Source: Rhodospirillaceae bacterium
Lineage (GTDB): Bacteria > Pseudomonadota > Alphaproteobacteria > Puniceispirillales > Puniceispirillaceae
Reading direction: 5' to 3'
Assembly (NCBI GenBank): GCA_002721775.1
Contig: PBLM01000004.1
Span: 1-6,908 of the forward strand
Length of the DNA: 6,908 nucleotides
Below are positions 1 to 5,833 of this stretch, piece by piece. Position 1 is the stretch's first letter. Each line of letters begins with the position of its first letter. The notes beneath the pieces were generated by a model. It did not search any database and was not told the DNA's origin. It saw nothing but the letters and a program-made list of their open reading frames with translations. The position numbers and the translations under genes were made by a program.

Positions 1-5
1 CCCAT
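1..5 (-). CDS. Start of a downstream gene, possibly aspartate-semialdehyde dehydrogenase (partial, first codons only)
   Basis: On the minus strand an ATG lies at 5-3, followed by GG before the window ends, so the protein would begin Met-Gly. A GAGGA Shine-Dalgarno sequence at 17-13 sits 7 nt upstream of this ATG, which is near-ideal spacing. It follows leuB by 88 nt on the same strand. In many alphaproteobacteria asd follows leuB, and Asd proteins often begin Met-Gly, so asd is a reasonable guess. Only five bases of coding sequence are visible, so the identity rests on context and not on homology. I see no terminator between leuB and this start. Confidence 0.35.
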
Positions 6-93
6 GGTAGTGTCCTCACATCTATGCCCACAATCCATACTTGTGTGGCGGGACGGGGTTGAGCGTGCCACCAACTAATAATGAAGATGTATT

Positions 94-1206
94 TTAACGA
101 CCCAAACGATCCATTGCATCAAGCACAGCTTTGGTCATACCTTCGGTTCCCGTTTGCTCGTAACCCGGTGCCATAATATCGCCTGTCCGCTTGCTTTCAA
201 GAGCTATATTCACAGCCTTCTCTAACAAATCAGCCTCATCTCCTTGTTCAAAACTGTAGCGTAACATCATAGCAAAGCTCAAAAACTGTGCTAAAGGGTT
301 GGCAAGGTCTTGTCCTGCAATATCTGGCGCTGACCCATGAACCGGCTCATACATTGCCTTAGGTAAGCCAGTTTCAGGGTCTTGCTGGCCAAGCGATGCA
401 GATGGTAGCATGCCAAGCGATCCGGTAAGCATGGCCGCACAATCCGATAAAAGGTCACCAAACAGATTGTCGGTGACAATGACATCAAACTGCTTTGGAT
501 TACGGACCAACTGCATGGCGCAGTTATCAGCATACATGTGACTAAGCTTCACGCCGTCACCCTCAGCTTTATGAAGCGCTGTAATAACCTGCCGCCACAA
601 AACACCCGAGTGCATCACATTAGCCTTTTCAACTGATGTCAAACCACCATCACGTTTGCGCGCCAACTCCATCCCAACACGGCCAATTCGTTCAATTTCA
701 GGGGTTGTGTAAGCATTTGTATCATAGCCCTTTTTGATGCCGCCACCCATATCATCAATACCCCGCGGTTCAGCAAAATAAGACCCACCGCATAATTCAC
801 GTAAGATCATGATGTTCAGACCAGAAACCACATCAGGTTTCAAGGTTGAAGCGTTAACAAGTGCATCAAACACGATCGCTGGGCGCAGATTTGCAAATAA
901 ATCCATTTCCTTTCGCAGAGCCAAAAGCCCCCGTTCTGGCTTAAGCTCGAACGCCAATTCATCATATTGCGGGCCGCCAACTGCGCCAAACAAAACTGCA
1001 TCACTTGCCATGGCATCAGCTAGTGTTTCATCTCGCAACGGTGTGCCGTAAGAGTCATAAGCTGCGCCACCCACCTGGTCTTCCGAAATATCGAATGCCA
1101 GTGATTTATGTTTAGCCAGCCAGTCAACCAGCTGCAGATTTGCGGCCATTACCTCAACACCAATGCCATCGCCTGGCAGGACCATCACTTTTCTGTTAGA
1201 GGCCAT
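94..1206 (-). CDS. leuB: 3-isopropylmalate dehydrogenase
   Basis: LeuB oxidises and decarboxylates 3-isopropylmalate to 2-oxoisocaproate with NAD+, the third step of leucine biosynthesis, in the cytoplasm. The 370-residue product is full length for the family. Visible motifs are the N-terminal PGDGIGVEV (11-19), the substrate arginines R98 (LRKE), R108 (NLRPA) and R136 (LRELCGG), Y143 in SYFAEPRG, K194 in EKANVMHSG, and the metal-binding aspartates D227 (YADNC), D251 and D255 (FGDLLSD). The NAD+ loop is [19 protein letters not shown] (286-304), with D295 as expected for an NAD-dependent enzyme rather than NADP-dependent isocitrate dehydrogenase. The ATG start is supported by a strong AGAGGAG ribosome binding site about 6 nt upstream. 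It lies 54 nt after leuD and is probably transcribed with leuCD. Confidence 0.97.
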   Translation of the reverse strand: MASNRKVMVLPGDGIGVEVMAANLQLVDWLAKHKSLAFDISEDQVGGAAYDSYGTPLRDETLADAMASDAVLFGAVGGPQYDELAFELKPERGLLALRKEMDLFANLRPAIVFDALVNASTLKPDVVSGLNIMILRELCGGSYFAEPRGIDDMGGGIKKGYDTNAYTTPEIERIGRVGMELARKRDGGLTSVEKANVMHSGVLWRQVITALHKAEGDGVKLSHMYADNCAMQLVRNPKQFDVIVTDNLFGDLLSDCAAMLTGSLGMLPSASLGQQDPETGLPKAMYEPVHGSAPDIAGQDLANPLAQFLSFAMMLRYSFEQGDEADLLEKAVNIALESKRTGDIMAPGYEQTGTEGMTKAVLDAMDRLGR

Positions 1207-1220
1207 TAGCGCTCTCCTCT

Positions 1221-1234
1221 AAGACTGAAGTCTT
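1221..1234 (-). other. Small stem-loop just upstream of the leuB ribosome binding site
   Basis: The transcript can fold as AAGAC-UUCA-GUCUU, a perfect 5-bp stem with a tetraloop, directly before AGAGGAG, the leuB Shine-Dalgarno sequence. The stem does not cover the Shine-Dalgarno sequence. It could act as a spacer structure or mRNA-stability element, but a 5-bp repeat of this kind can also occur by chance. Confidence 0.3.
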
Positions 1235-1260
1235 GTTGAATGATTTATGTGCCGCAGGTC

Positions 1261-1866
1261 CTAAAGCCAGGGCATATCTGTCTTACGGCCGGCTTCAAAC
1301 TGGCTGATCGAAGTCTCCTTTTCCATCGTCAACCCAATATCATCTAGCCCGTCGAGCAGGCACTGCTTGCGGAATGGATCAATCTCAAATGAAATCTCAA
1401 CACCATTGGGACGCGAAATGGTCTGGCTGACCAAATCTATGGACAGTTCAGGATTTTCAGTGTCTGCAGCATCTGCCAGCAAGGCATCACGTTCGTCTGC
1501 GCTGACTCTGATCGGCAAAATGCCGTTCTTAAAGCAGTTATTGTAAAAAATATCAGCAAAACTGGTTGAGATCACGCATCGGATCCCAAAATCAAGTAAG
1601 GCCCATGGCGCGTGCTCACGGCTTGACCCACACCCAAAATTATCGCCAGCAACTAAAATTTCAGCAGAACGGTATGCAGGTTTATTCAACACAAAATCGT
1701 TATTTTCTCGACCGTCATCTGTATAGCGCATTTCACTAAACAGATTCACGCCGAGGCCTGACCGCTTTATGGTTTTCAGAAACTGCTTAGGAATAATCAT
1801 ATCCGTATCGATATTCAGAATATTCAAGGGCGCAGCAACAGCGGTCAATTTATCGAATTTTTGCAT
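1261..1866 (-). CDS. leuD: 3-isopropylmalate dehydratase (isopropylmalate isomerase) small subunit
   Basis: LeuD is the swivelling-domain subunit that pairs with LeuC to isomerise 2-isopropylmalate to 3-isopropylmalate, the second step of leucine biosynthesis. The 201-residue product matches the usual length of proteobacterial LeuD. Family motifs are [14 protein letters not shown] (18-31), the substrate-binding [17 protein letters not shown] (74-90) and [16 protein letters not shown] (103-118). The ATG at 1866-1864 has a purine-rich GGTGAAGAG about 9 nt upstream. Another ATG lies in a different frame just ahead of it, but it reaches a stop after two codons. The gene begins 18 nt after the leuC stop, which fits co-transcription and stoichiometric production of the two subunits. 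Confidence 0.97.
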   Translation of the reverse strand: MQKFDKLTAVAAPLNILNIDTDMIIPKQFLKTIKRSGLGVNLFSEMRYTDDGRENNDFVLNKPAYRSAEILVAGDNFGCGSSREHAPWALLDFGIRCVISTSFADIFYNNCFKNGILPIRVSADERDALLADAADTENPELSIDLVSQTISRPNGVEISFEIDPFRKQCLLDGLDDIGLTMEKETSISQFEAGRKTDMPWL

Positions 1867-1884
1867 CAGCTCATACTCTTCACC

Positions 1885-3288
1885 CTAAAGTTCTCGCACA
1901 TCACAAAGATGCCCGCTTACAGCCGCTGCAACAGCCATTTCCGGACTTACCAGGTGTGTGCGCCCGCCGCGACCTTGTCGCCCCTCAAAATTCCGGTTTG
2001 AAGTTGATGCACAACGCTCACCCGCATCTAGTTTGTCTTCATTCATAGCCAGACACATCGAGCAGCCTGGTTCACGCCATTCAAAACCAGAGGCGATAAA
2101 GACTTTATCTAGACCTTCCTCTTCTGCCTGTTGTTTAATAAGTCCTGAACCGGGAACAATCATCGCCCTGATACCATCTTTAACTGTGCGCCCATCAGCA
2201 ACTGCTGCCGCAGCCCGCAAATCTTCTATTCGGCTGTTGGTGCATGAGCCGATAAAAACAGCATCGATTTTGATGTCTGTCAGCTTCATGCCTGCACTTA
2301 GTCCCATATACTCAAGCGCCCGTTCCACTTTTGCTTGCCGCACTAAATCAGTGATTTTCTTGGGATCAGGCACATGCCCTGTAATCGGCAAGGCATCTTC
2401 AGGGCTTGTTCCCCAAGTGACCGTTGGCACGATATCTTCTGCTTGGACAACAACTTCAGTGTCATATTTTGCGCCTACATCAGAAGGCAGGCTTTTCCAC
2501 CATGCTAAAGCCTTGTCCCAGGCTGGCCCTGTTGGAGCCATCGGCCTATCTTTAATATAAGTAAAAGTCTTTTCATCAGGGGCAATCATACCAGCTCTGG
2601 CGCCAGCCTCAATCGCCATGTTACACACGGTCATGCGTCCTTCCATAGACAGCGCCTGGATGGCATCACCTGAAAATTCGATAACATGGCCTGTGCCGCC
2701 GGCTGTACCAATTTTACCGATAATTGCCAAAATTATGTCTTTGGCTGTAACTGCGTTATCCAGTTGGCCCGATACAGTGATTCTCATATTCTTAGCGGGT
2801 TTTTGAATCAATGTCTGAGTTGCCAGTACATGTTCAACTTCTGATGTGCCAATACCAAAAGCTAATGCCCCAAACGCACCATGTGTAGCGGTATGAGAAT
2901 CACCGCAAACGATAGTCATACCAGGCTGCGTAAAACCTTGCTCAGGGCCAATCACATGCACAATGCCTTGACGCACATCAGTCATATTAAAATAAGGAAC
3001 ACCAAATTCAGCCGCATTCCTGTCTAACTCTTCGACCTGAAGCCGGCTTTCCTCATCTTCAATTCCTGCTGTCCTGTCTGTGGTTGGCACATTATGGTCT
3101 GCCACTGCTAATGTCCGTTCTGGGCTTCTAACCTTCCTGCCAGCATTCCTAAGACCTTCAAAAGCTTGAGGGCTCGTTACCTCGTGAACGAGATGCCTAT
3201 CAATGTAAATCAGGCAAGCACCGTCGTTGTCGGTATGAACGAGATGTGCATTCCATATTTTATCAAATAGTGTCTTTGGTGTTGGCAT
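1885..3288 (-). CDS. leuC: 3-isopropylmalate dehydratase (isopropylmalate isomerase) large subunit
   Basis: LeuC is the aconitase-family subunit that carries the 4Fe-4S cluster and works with LeuD. From the ATG chosen here the protein has 467 residues and begins [12 protein letters not shown], close to the usual length of about 466. The cluster cysteines are C349 in GSCTNSR and C409 and C412 in GCSMCLAMN, in the expected C...CxxC pattern. Also visible are [31 protein letters not shown], and the C-terminal [20 protein letters not shown]. Upstream in-frame starts exist: ATG at 3297 (+3 residues) and TTG at 3309 (+7). I prefer 3288 because GGGATGG lies 5 nt before it, while the ATG at 3297 has no well-spaced ribosome binding site and the TTG would lie almost at the predicted transcription start. 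Confidence 0.95.
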   Translation of the reverse strand: MPTPKTLFDKIWNAHLVHTDNDGACLIYIDRHLVHEVTSPQAFEGLRNAGRKVRSPERTLAVADHNVPTTDRTAGIEDEESRLQVEELDRNAAEFGVPYFNMTDVRQGIVHVIGPEQGFTQPGMTIVCGDSHTATHGAFGALAFGIGTSEVEHVLATQTLIQKPAKNMRITVSGQLDNAVTAKDIILAIIGKIGTAGGTGHVIEFSGDAIQALSMEGRMTVCNMAIEAGARAGMIAPDEKTFTYIKDRPMAPTGPAWDKALAWWKSLPSDVGAKYDTEVVVQAEDIVPTVTWGTSPEDALPITGHVPDPKKITDLVRQAKVERALEYMGLSAGMKLTDIKIDAVFIGSCTNSRIEDLRAAAAVADGRTVKDGIRAMIVPGSGLIKQQAEEEGLDKVFIASGFEWREPGCSMCLAMNEDKLDAGERCASTSNRNFEGRQGRGGRTHLVSPEMAVAAAVSGHLCDVREL

Positions 3289-3317
3289 ATTTGCCATCCC
3301 ACTGTGCAATGGTGATA

Positions 3318-3345
3318 ACTATAAAAAATATACAAGAAACTTCAA
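3318..3345 (-). promoter_or_regulatory. Candidate sigma-70-type promoter for leuCDB
   Basis: On the minus strand TTGAAG (3345-3340) and TATAGT (3323-3318) are separated by 16 nt, giving 4/6 and 5/6 matches to the -35 and -10 consensus. Transcription would start near 3311, leaving a leader of about 22 nt before the preferred leuC ATG. An overlapping alternative is TTGCTT (3354-3349) with TATATT (3332-3327), also with 16 nt between. The region is AT-rich, so chance matches are more likely than usual. The location, between a ribosomal protein gene and a biosynthetic operon, is where an independent promoter would be expected. Confidence 0.45.
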
Positions 3346-3365
3346 GGAAAGCAAAATTGAAGTTT
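3337..3365. promoter_or_regulatory. Perfect 9-bp inverted repeat over the leuC -35 region (candidate operator or hairpin)
   Basis: AAACTTCAA (3337-3345) is repeated inverted as TTGAAGTTT (3357-3365), with 11 nt between. The arm centres are 20 bp apart, about two helical turns, as for a dimeric regulator binding one face of the DNA. The dyad centre (3351) would be near -40 relative to the predicted leuC start, and the proximal arm overlaps the proposed -35 box. In readthrough RNA from rplS the same repeat forms a 9-bp stem followed by CUU and a U-rich stretch, so it could instead be a weak terminator. I cannot name a cognate regulator. Confidence 0.45.
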
Positions 3366-3373
3366 ATTTTGCT
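3350..3373 (-). terminator. Stem-loop at the rplS stop codon, alternative to the dyad hairpin
   Basis: In the rplS transcript AGCAAAAU (3373-3366) pairs perfectly with AUUUUGCU (3357-3350) around an 8-nt loop, AAACUUCA. The 5' arm begins inside the rplS stop codon. The loop is also most of the 5' arm of the 9-bp inverted repeat at 3337-3365, so the two structures exclude each other. The stem has only two G-C pairs and no clean U-run follows, so it is not a convincing stand-alone terminator. It could protect the rplS 3' end or compete with the second hairpin. Confidence 0.3.
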
Positions 3374-3755
3374 ATGAAGAAGACCGCGCTGAAACTCTAA
3401 CTGTCTTTTCGGCAATGCGGGCGGCTTTTCCAGTGCGTCCACGCAAATAATAAAGCTTGGCGCGGCGAACATCACCCCGGCGGATTACCTCAATTGCTTG
3501 GATTTTTGGTGAATAAAGCGGGAAGATACGCTCTACGCCCTCACCATAGGATATCTTTCGTACAGTAAAAGATGAATTGATGCCGCGGTTAGACCGGCCA
3601 ATACAAACGCCTTCAAACGCCTGAACACGCTCGCGGGAACCTTCAACGACTTTCACGTTGATTTTTAGCGTATCACCAGGGCCAAATTCTGGAATTACAC
3701 GCTGTGCGGTTACAGCATCGATTTGTGCCTGTCCAATTTTGTCCAGAATGTTCAT
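3372..3755 (-). CDS. rplS: 50S ribosomal protein L19
   Basis: L19 is a large-subunit protein located at the 30S-50S interface. The 127-residue product begins [11 protein letters not shown], as L19 proteins do (MNII-like start), and carries the conserved block [20 protein letters not shown], then [18 protein letters not shown] and [19 protein letters not shown] short Arg/Ser-rich tail makes it slightly longer than the E. coli protein (about 115). The ATG at 3755-3753 is preceded by GGAG about 8 nt upstream. A TTG codon five residues earlier is in frame but lies ahead of that ribosome binding site and is not the start. The gene is the last of the rpsP-rimM-trmD-rplS group and may also have its own promoter in the 52-nt spacer after trmD. 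Confidence 0.97.
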   Translation of the reverse strand: MNILDKIGQAQIDAVTAQRVIPEFGPGDTLKINVKVVEGSRERVQAFEGVCIGRSNRGINSSFTVRKISYGEGVERIFPLYSPKIQAIEVIRRGDVRRAKLYYLRGRTGKAARIAEKTVRVSARSSS

Positions 3756-3781
3756 TTTAGATCTCCACAAAGCTGTCCGAC

Positions 3782-3811
3782 ACTAAAACAGTATTTCTGA
3801 GAAAAAGTCAA
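3782..3811 (-). promoter_or_regulatory. Possible internal promoter for rplS
   Basis: TTGACT (3811-3806), a 5/6 match to the -35 consensus, overlaps the trmD stop codon. A weaker TTTAGT (3787-3782, 4/6) follows after 18 nt. Initiation would fall near 3775, about 20 nt before the rplS start. A separate promoter would help L19 outpace TrmD. The -10 match is modest and this remains a prediction. Confidence 0.3.
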
Positions 3812-4596
3812 TTATTATCTCTTGCTTTATCACTGCTTTTTGAGTGTTTTTTTACTGCATTCTTGTCAGCATTCTTTTTAATGTAATCATCCCAAAGGTC
3901 AGGTCGCCTCTGCTTGGTTATCATCTCGGCATTCTGTCGGCGCCAGGCTTCAATCTGCTGATGATGACCAGAGTATAATACCTCGGGCACATCCATATCT
4001 TGCCAATGACGAGGCTGAGTAAAATGGTCATGTTCCAGCAGGCTCATTTCAAAACTTTCCTGCTGATTACCAATTTTTTTGCCCATCACTCCGGGAAGCA
4101 ACCTAACAACACAGTCAAGAATAACCATAGCTGCCTGTTCGCCTCCAGACAGAATATAATCACCTATACTCACCTCTGTTAGCTGGTAATGCTCAATAAC
4201 CCGCTGATCAAGCCCCTCATAACGACCACATAAGATCACCACGCCTGACTCCTGACTAAGTTCCCTGACATAAGCCTGGTCAAGCGACCGGCCACGTGGT
4301 GAGGGATAGATTAACGGCGGCCTGTCTGCCTGTTTACAGCCAGACAGAACATGTTCTAGGGCTGCGGCTGTAATATCAGGGCGCATGACCATGCCATGGC
4401 CGCCCCCAAGTGGCGGATTATCAACAGTCTTGTGTTTATCTCTAGCAAAGTCACGAATATTATGAATATTCAATGCCCATAACCCATCCTTCAGGGCCCG
4501 GCCCGCAAGCGAGTGACCCGTTGTCCCCGGGAACATTTCCGGAAATAATGTCAGAATGTCAGCTGTCCATGGTTCAGCAGATAATGGATCAGTCAT
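3808..4596 (-). CDS. trmD: tRNA (guanine-N1)-methyltransferase
   Basis: TrmD transfers a methyl group from S-adenosylmethionine to N1 of G37 in tRNAs that have G at 36, which prevents +1 frameshifts. It is a SPOUT-class trefoil-knot dimer. With the ATG at 4596 the protein has 262 residues, slightly above the usual 240-255 because of a Lys-rich tail (about 240-262). Motifs are LTLFPEMFPG (16-24), DNPPLGGGHGMVMRPD (59-74), the knot segments YPSPRGRSLDQ (97-107), LCGRYEGLDQRVIEHY (122-137) and SIGDYILSGGEQAAM (143-157), then RLLPGVMG (165-172) and VPEVLYSGHH (203-211). The start is supported by GGTGG 6 nt upstream. An ATG two codons earlier has poorer spacing, and longer extensions run into rimM. 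The start overlaps the rimM end by 8 nt, suggesting translational coupling. Confidence 0.96.
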   Translation of the reverse strand: MTDPLSAEPWTADILTLFPEMFPGTTGHSLAGRALKDGLWALNIHNIRDFARDKHKTVDNPPLGGGHGMVMRPDITAAALEHVLSGCKQADRPPLIYPSPRGRSLDQAYVRELSQESGVVILCGRYEGLDQRVIEHYQLTEVSIGDYILSGGEQAAMVILDCVVRLLPGVMGKKIGNQQESFEMSLLEHDHFTQPRHWQDMDVPEVLYSGHHQQIEAWRRQNAEMITKQRRPDLWDDYIKKNADKNAVKKHSKSSDKARDNN

Positions 4597-5116
4597 CGCC
4601 ATCCACCCTATTGTCTGGCCCCTTATCATCCGATGCGGGCTGCTCGGCCAGCACAATTTTTCCTTCCAGTATATTCAGATCTACTAAAAAGGGTGGATAA
4701 AACGGATAAAGTTCTGTTTTGTTGCTGCCAGCCAAAGAAATCTCGACAATCTCACCCGCGCCAAACTCGTAAAGGCCAACGACAATCCCAAGCTGCTGAC
4801 CCGCTGTATCCTGCACACCAAGACCAATCAAGTCAGCATGATAGGTGTGTGTTTCGTCAAGATCTGGTAGGGCCGCTCTGTCCACAGACAAGGTCTGCCC
4901 CCGCAAACTCTCAGCCATTCCCCTATCTGTGATGCCATTTGCTTCACAAATCACCAAGTTTTTGACAACCGATTTCACGGTCAGCTGCAAAACCCGACCA
5001 TCTTCGAGGCGAACCGGCCCATAGGCAGCGACATCAGAAGGTACAACGGTAAACGGTTTCACCTTGAACTGGCCGTGGACACCATGAGCAGACGCAACAG
5101 CACCCAATGTTATCAT
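4589..5116 (-). CDS. rimM: Ribosome maturation factor RimM (16S rRNA processing protein)
   Basis: RimM binds ribosomal protein S19 and assists maturation of the 30S head and 16S rRNA processing. The 175-residue protein has the two expected domains: an N-terminal RimM beta-barrel opening with LGAVASAHGVHGQFKVKPFT (4-23), and a C-terminal PRC-barrel beginning near YHADLIGLGVQDTAGQQLG (92-110) and including EFGAGEIVEI (117-126). It ends in a short acidic tail rich in Asp. The ATG at 5116 has an AAGGAG ribosome binding site about 8 nt upstream. The gene follows rpsP after a 92-nt spacer holding a stem-loop, and its stop codon lies inside the start of trmD. Confidence 0.95.
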   Translation of the reverse strand: MITLGAVASAHGVHGQFKVKPFTVVPSDVAAYGPVRLEDGRVLQLTVKSVVKNLVICEANGITDRGMAESLRGQTLSVDRAALPDLDETHTYHADLIGLGVQDTAGQQLGIVVGLYEFGAGEIVEISLAGSNKTELYPFYPPFLVDLNILEGKIVLAEQPASDDKGPDNRVDGDD

Positions 5117-5157
5117 GTGCTGGTCTCCTTAAGTTCCGGGGCCTGAACATTTGCGTA

Positions 5158-5186
5158 AAAAAGCGACCGAATACCAACCGCTTTTT
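5158..5186 (-). terminator. Terminator-like stem-loop between rpsP and rimM
   Basis: In the transcript AAAAAGCG (5186-5179) pairs perfectly with CGCUUUUU (5165-5158) around a 13-nt loop, and the U-run continues for one more base to six. This looks like an intrinsic terminator or attenuator, but only three of the eight pairs are G-C, so partial termination or 3'-end protection of the rpsP message is more likely than a full stop. The rimM ribosome binding site lies about 30 nt further on. In E. coli, S16 and L19 are made in large excess over RimM and TrmD from the same operon, so a dampening element here is plausible. Confidence 0.45.
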
Positions 5187-5208
5187 CCAGCTTTTGCAAG
5201 CAGACGGG

Positions 5209-5772
5209 TCAGACCTTCTCTTCAGTGTCTTCCGTAACTTTCTCAGCAGCAGCTTCCTCAGCAGGAGCCTCTTCAGCAGCAGCCTCCTCAGCAGGAGCTT
5301 CTTCAGCAGCAGCCTCCTCAGCAGGAGCTTCTTCAGCAGCGGCCTCCTCAGCAGGAGCCTCTTCAGCAGCAGCCTCCTCAGCAGGAGCCTCTTCAGCAGC
5401 AGCCTCCTCAGCAGGGGCTTCTGCGGTTGCAGCTTCCGCAGCCTCGGTTGCCTCAGCCTCCCGTTCAGCACGTTTCTTTCCAGGGGCTGATTTCTTTGGC
5501 TGTTCACGCAACTTTACAGGGTCTGTAAGACTAACGGTAGAGAGCAGTTTCTGTACCCGCTCTGTTGGCTGTGCTCCCAACCCCAGCCAATGTTTTATAC
5601 GATCACCACTTACAACCAGACGCTGATCATTATCTTTGGCCACCATCGGGTTATAGTGACCAACACGTTCCACATACCGGCCATCACGTGGAGCGGATGC
5701 CTCTGCAACAACAATACGGTAAAACGGGCGTTTTTTAGACCCACCACGTGACAATCTGATTTTCAAAGCCAT
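5209..5772 (-). CDS. rpsP: 30S ribosomal protein S16 with a long Ala/Glu/Pro repeat tail
   Basis: S16 is a small-subunit protein needed for 30S assembly. The family core is clear in residues 1 to about 85: [20 protein letters not shown], then [21 protein letters not shown], and [21 protein letters not shown]. The protein has 187 residues against about 80-90 in most bacteria. The extra 100 residues start with a basic stretch ([13 protein letters not shown], 93-105), continue through an Ala/Glu-rich segment, then five copies of [10 protein letters not shown] (121-170) plus a partial copy, and end EDTEEKV. Tails of this general type occur in alphaproteobacterial S16, but this one is long and strongly periodic. 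The ATG at 5772 has AAGGA about 9 nt upstream. It lies 61 nt downstream of ffh. Confidence 0.96.
   Translation of the reverse strand: MALKIRLSRGGSKKRPFYRIVVAEASAPRDGRYVERVGHYNPMVAKDNDQRLVVSGDRIKHWLGLGAQPTERVQKLLSTVSLTDPVKLREQPKKSAPGKKRAEREAEATEAAEAATAEAPAEEAAAEEAPAEEAAAEEAPAEEAAAEEAPAEEAAAEEAPAEEAAAEEAPAEEAAAEKVTEDTEEKV
5242..5412 (-). repeat. In-frame 30-bp tandem repeat encoding [10 protein letters not shown] units in the S16 tail
   Basis: Five near-identical 30-bp units fill 5251-5400, with degenerate partial units on both sides. At protein level five full copies of [10 protein letters not shown] and a partial copy run over 5242-5412. The units at 5281 and 5311 are identical, and those at 5341 and 5371 differ by one base. 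All differences between the five units lie at third codon positions (GAA/GAG and GCT/GCC) and are silent. The 30-bp period keeps the frame, so copy-number change would alter tail length by 10 residues without breaking the gene. Confidence 0.95.
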
Positions 5773-5833
5773 TCTCTTTGTTCCTTTTCTTTGACGGTGA
5801 AGTTCAATTATTCAGGTAAAAACAAGTACAGGG

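Noticed and set aside
20..72. Inverted repeats after leuB (CCACA/TGTGG and GTGGC/GCCAC) as a possible terminator.
   Set aside because: The stems are only 5 bp with loops of more than 10 nt and no U-run follows, so they are indistinguishable from chance.
291..1051. Open frames on either strand inside leuB.
   Set aside because: They are shadow frames of a fully conserved LeuB, with no motifs or ribosome binding sites of their own.
3263..3475. A 70-residue open frame across the rplS-leuC spacer that could be a leader peptide.
   Set aside because: It runs through the rplS 3' end and the leuC start in another frame, has no run of Leu codons and no good ribosome binding site, and resembles no leuL-type leader.
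3756..3770. A TTG start five codons upstream of rplS.
   Set aside because: The extension MWRSK is not typical of L19, and the GGAG ribosome binding site lies inside it, serving the ATG at 3755.
4597..4656. A 20-residue N-terminal extension of trmD reaching back to 4656.
   Set aside because: It lies inside the rimM coding region in another frame and does not resemble TrmD N-termini. The ATG at 4596 has a better-spaced ribosome binding site.
5242..5430. A regular 30-bp repeat resembling a CRISPR array.
   Set aside because: The units abut directly with no spacers, lie in frame within rpsP and encode a coherent peptide repeat.
5034..5626. Several open frames over the rpsP repeat on both strands, giving Leu/Arg-rich or Ser/Ala-rich proteins.
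   Set aside because: They are by-products of a stop-free 30-bp repeat in other frames. The rpsP frame has the S16 core, a ribosome binding site and silent third-position changes; the others have none of these.
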